From Candidatus Taylorbacteria bacterium RIFCSPLOWO2_01_FULL_50_130 (lineage in GTDB: Bacteria > Patescibacteriota > Minisyncoccia > Phycocordibacterales > UBA10002): a stretch of DNA of 5,171 nt. The notes beneath the pieces were generated by a model that ran no database searches, had not been told where the DNA came from, and saw nothing but the letters and a program-made list of their open reading frames with translations. The first letter of the stretch is position 1; each line of letters opens with the position of its first letter. The stretch is taken from assembly GCA_001821155.1 (NCBI GenBank), contig MHSB01000051.1:1-5171 (forward strand), in the 5' to 3' direction. Positions 5,083 through 5,171 of the stretch are shown one piece after another. Position numbers and translations under genes: made by a program.

Positions 5083-5171
5083 TAGGACTTACGCATTTCT
5101 TCCTTTTCTGTCATTCCCGTCCCCGATCAGGTCGAGGGCAAGCTACGGCGGGAATCCAGTATTTGGCCGTT
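5083..5171. mobile_element. Second MITE-like copy, cut by window end
   Basis: From 5082 to the last base the sequence repeats 4329-4418 in the same orientation, with a single difference in 90 bases (T at 4386, C at 5139). The left terminal repeat GGACTTACGCA is at 5085-5095 and is again preceded by TA. The sequence upstream of the TTA differs between copies, so the boundary of the element is well supported. The right half lies outside the window. Confidence 0.85.

Overview
This window carries three core translation genes on the plus strand: fusA (elongation factor G), tuf (elongation factor Tu) and rpsJ (ribosomal protein S10). Upstream of them is a small two-gene unit that ends in a retropepsin-like aspartic protease. 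All genes read left to right. The best guess for the source is a Candidate Phyla Radiation (Patescibacteria, Parcubacteria-like) bacterium. The reasons are the unusual EF-Tu switch I sequence, the enlarged EF-G loops, the N-terminally extended S10, and repeat-filled upstream regions without Shine-Dalgarno sites. This placement rests on remembered family features, not on a search.

Layout. Positions 1-90 hold the 3' end of an unidentified small gene, overlapping by ATGA the retropepsin-like gene at 87-479. A 270-base gap follows, with a few tiny open frames and a good intrinsic terminator at 689-712. fusA lies at 750-2930. A 152-base gap with a terminator-like hairpin separates it from tuf at 3083-4279. 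A 254-base gap between tuf and rpsJ holds a long imperfect palindrome with a 141-base MITE-like element at its centre. rpsJ is at 4534-4953. The last 218 bases hold hairpins and the start of a second, nearly identical copy of the MITE-like element, cut by the window edge.

How the genes fit together. EF-Tu delivers aminoacyl-tRNA to the ribosome, EF-G drives translocation, and S10 is a 30S head protein. The order fusA-tuf-rpsJ is the classical end of the str operon and start of the S10 operon. Here, however, rpsL and rpsG are not directly upstream of fusA, and rplC does not follow rpsJ within the visible 218 bases. Each gene is separated by 150-270 bases of terminators and repeats, so the genes look individually transcribed rather than part of one tight operon.

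Most notable: (1) a degenerate short repeat that appears to have entered the fusA reading frame and enlarged a loop of the EF-G GTPase domain; (2) a MITE nested in a larger palindrome between tuf and rpsJ, with a second copy just after rpsJ; (3) an EF-Tu switch I with isoleucine where glycine is near-universal; and (4) a repetitive basic N-terminal extension on S10. I see no CRISPR array, rRNA, tRNA or defence system.
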